A stretch of DNA of 34,314 bases from Bacillota bacterium (GTDB lineage Bacteria; Bacillota_E; Symbiobacteriia; Symbiobacteriales; Symbiobacteriaceae): NCBI GenBank assembly GCA_003242675.1, contig QGVE01000011.1, positions 1 through 34,314 of the forward strand, in the 5' to 3' direction. The notes below the pieces were generated by a model. That model had not been told where the DNA came from. It made no database searches and saw nothing but the letters and a program-made list of their open reading frames with translations. Within the stretch, counting starts at the first letter, position 1. Each line of letters opens with the position of its first letter. Made by a program: the position numbers and the translations under genes. Below, piece after piece: positions 31,683 to 34,314 of this stretch.

Positions 31683-32906
31683 GTGCTCGCCATCGTCAAC
31701 GCGAGGATCCTGACCGTCTCGGACGGCGTGATCGAGTCCGGCGCCGTCCTGGTCGACGACGCCGGCAAGATCGCGGCGGTCGGGGAACGGCTCGACGTTC
31801 CGGAAGGGGCAGAGGTCATCGACGCCGGAGGGCGCACGCTGACCCCCGGTCTCGTGGATGCGTTCAGCCAGCTGGCGCTGCTCAACGAAGGGCTCGGCTG
31901 GGCGGGGCAGGACGCCGACGAGGCCACCGACCCCAACACGGCCCACGTGCGGGCGCTGGACGGCATCTACCCTTTTGATCGGGCCATCGCCGAGGCCCGC
32001 ACGGGCGGTGTCACCACCGTGCACGTGGTGCCGGGCTGCAGCAACGTCCTGGCCGGCGTGGCTCTGGCGATCAAGCTGCGCCGGGCGGTCGTGGCGGATG
32101 ATCTGGTCCTCCGCCATCCCACCGGGGTGGCGGCTGCCCTGGGCGAGCGGCCGAAGGCCGCCTACGGCGGCGAGAAGCGGATGCCGGCGACCCGCATGGG
32201 CATCGCGGCCATCCTCCGGGAGGCCCTGGTGAAGGCCCAGGAGTACAAGCCCGAGAAGGGGCGGGACCTGCGCTCTGAGGCCCTGCTGCCCGTCCTGCGG
32301 GGCGAGCTGCCGCTCCTGGTGCAGGCCCACCGGGCCGACGACATCGTCACTGCCCTGCGCATCGGGCAGGAGTTCGGCATCCGCATCGTCCTGCTGGGCG
32401 CCACCGAGGCCCACCTGGTCGCCGACCTCATCGCCGCGGCCGGCGTCGCCGTGGCCGCGGGGCCCTCCCTGGCCTCTCGGGGGCGGCAGGAGACCCGCGA
32501 CGTGGGCTTCCACCTGCCCGTCGCCCTGCACCGGCACGGGGTGCCGACGGCGATCGTCACCGGCCATCCGCAGCTGGACCAGCCGTATCTGAACATCGCC
32601 GCCGCCCTGGCCGTGCGGGAGGGGCTGACCCCGGAGGAGGCCCTGCGGGCGGTCACCCTGACGCCTGCGGAGATCCTGGGCGTGGCGGACCGGGTTGGCA
32701 GCATCGCGGTGGGCAAGGACGCCGACCTGGTGCTCTGGGACGGCGACCCGCTGGAGCTCACCACCCGGGTGGCCTGGACGATGGTGGAGGGCCGGACGGT
32801 ATACGTAGACCACCGGGATGACGGCGGTTCGGAATTGCCGGGCCGGGACGGGAACCGGAGCGGGGTTCCGGAGGCCGGTCCGCGGCGCGGGGAGGTGGAG
32901 TGCTGA
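31683..32906 (+). CDS. Amidohydrolase-family paralog lacking most metal ligands
   Basis: A 407-residue protein with clear similarity over its length to the next gene: GGVTTVH, KRMPATRMGIAA, QAHRADDI, LTPAEILGVADRVGSI and GKDADLVLWDGDP. The first metal motif is DAFSQ (59-63) where the paralog has DPHTH. The position of the paralog's IEHCTEG is LLGATEA and its TDHP is TGHP, so the HxH, a beta-strand-6 His and the final Asp are all lost; only AHRADD remains. It is probably not an amidohydrolase on its own and may be a structural or regulatory partner. The last 30 residues form a charged tail. Start GTG 31683 with GAGGAGGAG upstream; it overlaps the next gene by one base (TGATG). Confidence 0.85.
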   Translation: MLAIVNARILTVSDGVIESGAVLVDDAGKIAAVGERLDVPEGAEVIDAGGRTLTPGLVDAFSQLALLNEGLGWAGQDADEATDPNTAHVRALDGIYPFDRAIAEARTGGVTTVHVVPGCSNVLAGVALAIKLRRAVVADDLVLRHPTGVAAALGERPKAAYGGEKRMPATRMGIAAILREALVKAQEYKPEKGRDLRSEALLPVLRGELPLLVQAHRADDIVTALRIGQEFGIRIVLLGATEAHLVADLIAAAGVAVAAGPSLASRGRQETRDVGFHLPVALHRHGVPTAIVTGHPQLDQPYLNIAAALAVREGLTPEEALRAVTLTPAEILGVADRVGSIAVGKDADLVLWDGDPLELTTRVAWTMVEGRTVYVDHRDDGGSELPGRDGNRSGVPEAGPRRGEVEC

Positions 32907-34042
32907 TGGCGAAGCTGGCGATCACCGGTGCGACGATCTACCCGATCAGCCGTCCGCCCATGGAGGGGGCTACGCTCCTGGTGGGCGACGGGAAGATCCT
33001 GGCCGTGGGAAGGGTGGAGATCCCGTCGGACGCCGAGGTCATCGACGCCCGTGGCCTGCACCTGCTGCCGGGCTTTGTCGATCCCCACACGCACGTCGGG
33101 CTCTGGGGAGAGGGGGAAGGGCTTCCCGCTTACGACGGCAACGAGTGGACGGCGAACGTCACCGCCCAGGTCCGGGCCCTCGATGCCATCAACCCCTTCC
33201 ACGTCTCCTTTGCGGACGCCCGTGCCGCCGGGGTGACGACGGTGCAGACCCTGCCGGGGTCGGGCAACCCGATCGGCGGCGAGATGGTGGTGATCAAGAC
33301 CCGGGGCCGCACGGCCGACGAGATGGTGCTGCGCCGGCCGTCGGGCCTGAAGGGAGCCCTGGGCGAGAACCCGAAGCGGCTGCACGGCCAGAATCACAAG
33401 CGGATGCCCGCCACGCGCATGGGCGTGGCGGCGGTGATCCGCGAGTACCTGACCCGGGCCCGGGAGTACGACCCGGCGAAGGGCCGGGACCTGGGGCTGG
33501 AGCTGGCCCGCAAGGTGCTGGACCGGGAGATTCCCCTGCGGCTGCACGCCCACCGGGCGGACGACATCCTCACCGCCATCCGCATCGCCCGGGAGTTCGA
33601 CATCGACCTCTCCATTGAGCACTGCACCGAGGGCTGGATGGTGGCCGACGCACTGGCCGAAGCGGGCTACCCCGTCACGCTGGGGCCGATGATGGGCGGA
33701 CGGTCCAAGGTGGAGACGGCCAACCGGACCTTCTGCAACCCGGGCATCCTGGAGAAGGCGGGGGTCCACGTCTCCCTCATGACCGACCATCCCTTCGTGC
33801 CGATCGCCCACCACCGCATCCAGGGCGCCCTGGCGGTCCGGGAGGGCATGAGCGAGGCCGGCGCCCTGCGGGCGATGACCCTGAACCCGGCCGAGATGCT
33901 CGGCGTCGCCGACCGGGTGGGCTCCCTGGACCCCGGGAAGGACGCGGACTTCGTGCTCTGGAGCGATCACCCGTTCCGGGCGCGGGCCCGGGTGCTGGCC
34001 ACGTACATCGACGGACAGCTGGTGTACCGGGCGGAGGCGTAG
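32906..34042 (+). CDS. Amidohydrolase, imidazolonepropionase-like
   Basis: A 378-residue metal-dependent hydrolase with an intact ligand set: DPHTH (His61, His63), the His in LHAHRADDI, the His in IEHCTEG, and the Asp in TDHPFV. It has the N-terminal and C-terminal beta-sandwich strands and the typical ending GSLDPGKDADFVLW. Such enzymes act on cyclic amides, dipeptides or related C-N bonds; the substrate is not readable. ATG 32906 is overlapped with the upstream paralog and has GGAGGTGG 7 bases before it, so the two are translated together. No signal peptide, so it is cytoplasmic. Confidence 0.9.
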   Translation: MAKLAITGATIYPISRPPMEGATLLVGDGKILAVGRVEIPSDAEVIDARGLHLLPGFVDPHTHVGLWGEGEGLPAYDGNEWTANVTAQVRALDAINPFHVSFADARAAGVTTVQTLPGSGNPIGGEMVVIKTRGRTADEMVLRRPSGLKGALGENPKRLHGQNHKRMPATRMGVAAVIREYLTRAREYDPAKGRDLGLELARKVLDREIPLRLHAHRADDILTAIRIAREFDIDLSIEHCTEGWMVADALAEAGYPVTLGPMMGGRSKVETANRTFCNPGILEKAGVHVSLMTDHPFVPIAHHRIQGALAVREGMSEAGALRAMTLNPAEMLGVADRVGSLDPGKDADFVLWSDHPFRARARVLATYIDGQLVYRAEA

Positions 34043-34064
34043 GAACGCGTACAGAACGAAGCCC

Positions 34065-34175
34065 CCGGGCCCGGTGTTGCGGCGTTGGGCCGTAAGGCAC
34101 CCATGTCTCGAATTGGCCGCTCCGGGCCCGGTGCGGTGGCACTAGGCCTTGAGGCACCCATGTATCGATCTGGCC
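34065..34175 (+). repeat. Two 54-bp direct repeats downstream of the amidohydrolases
   Basis: Units 34065-34118 and 34122-34175 both start CCGGGCCCGGTG and share AGGCACCCATGT near the end, with a 57-bp period. Further degenerate copies of the end (ATGT...TGGCC) follow at about 34186-34220. The rest of this 272-base gap holds no gene. Confidence 0.75.
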
Positions 34176-34252
34176 ATCCGAACGTTATGTCCGATCCTGG
34201 CCGTTAACGAACGATGTGGCCGTTTCGGAACCCGCAGCCTCCGGAGGCTGGC

Positions 34253-34304
34253 ATCGGCTGGCAGCGGGTATACCGGGCAGAGGCGTGTGAAGGCGTACAG
34301 GACG
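34253..34304 (+). pseudogene. Duplicated 3' end of the amidohydrolase gene
   Basis: Bases 34267-34304 match 34021-34058, across the end of the amidohydrolase gene, at about 32 of 38 positions; the translation ...VYRAEA is shared, but the stop codon is changed to TGT. The upstream dozen codons are only loosely similar. It is either the tail of a lost third paralog or a direct repeat flanking the inserted repeat array. Confidence 0.6.
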
Positions 34305-34314
34305 GTACTCTCCG

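Overview
The window is very GC-rich, uses strong AAGGAGG-type ribosome binding sites, and starts many genes with GTG or TTG. It carries genes typical of Firmicutes: a DUF3794/SipL-domain protein, a LipM-type octanoyltransferase, a two-subunit glycine decarboxylase, YqeG, and CblT/CblS. A high-GC clostridium-like Firmicute such as Symbiobacterium fits best. This is inferred from gene content and composition; no database was searched.

Layout. (1) 1-6.4 kb: the tail of an unknown gene, yqeG, then aroE, a prepilin peptidase, aroC, aroK, aroB and psuG in one tight + strand run closed by a clear terminator. (2) 6.5-8.9 kb: a lone, divergent isocitrate/isopropylmalate dehydrogenase-family gene behind a palindrome-rich promoter, a small coiled-coil protein, and a convergent DUF3794 gene. 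(3) 9.2-15.2 kb: an amino-sugar / peptidoglycan-recycling cluster: a MurNAc-type PTS permease, the 6-phospho-muramidase MupG, a ceramidase-fold hydrolase, nagA and a UPF0309 SIS protein. There is no recognisable murQ, nagB or regulator. (4) 15.2-22.4 kb: a cobalamin transport and salvage block. A complete cobalamin riboswitch precedes btuF-btuC-btuD and a cobyric acid synthase that has lost its amidotransferase domain. A truncated cobalamin riboswitch precedes cblT-cblS-cobU-cobS. (5) 22.4-29.8 kb: a heptamer repeat, a DUF192 protein, a structured leader, then gcvT-gcvH-gcvPA-gcvPB, lipM and glyA, a glycine / one-carbon module with its own lipoylation enzyme. (6) 29.8-34.3 kb: an AraC-type regulator with duplicated flanking domains and an SRPBCC protein on the - strand, then two tandem amidohydrolase paralogs and a repeat-rich tail.

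How the parts work together. The aro genes supply four steps of the shikimate pathway. The MurNAc cluster would import and phosphorylate a cell-wall disaccharide, cleave it and deacetylate GlcNAc-6-P. The B12 block imports corrinoids and alpha-ribazole and assembles the nucleotide loop. LipM can octanoylate GcvH, and GlyA takes the methylene-THF made by the glycine cleavage system.

The most interesting points are a tandem amidohydrolase pair in which one partner has lost most of its metal ligands; a CobQ with a precisely excised glutaminase domain next to a similarly gutted riboswitch; a btuF relic forming the leader of the ceramidase-nagA-SIS genes; a MurNAc pathway in which a ceramidase-fold enzyme and a UPF0309 protein stand where MurQ would be expected; and an AraC regulator sandwiched between two copies of the same domain. 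I found no tRNA, rRNA, CRISPR array, transposase or phage gene.
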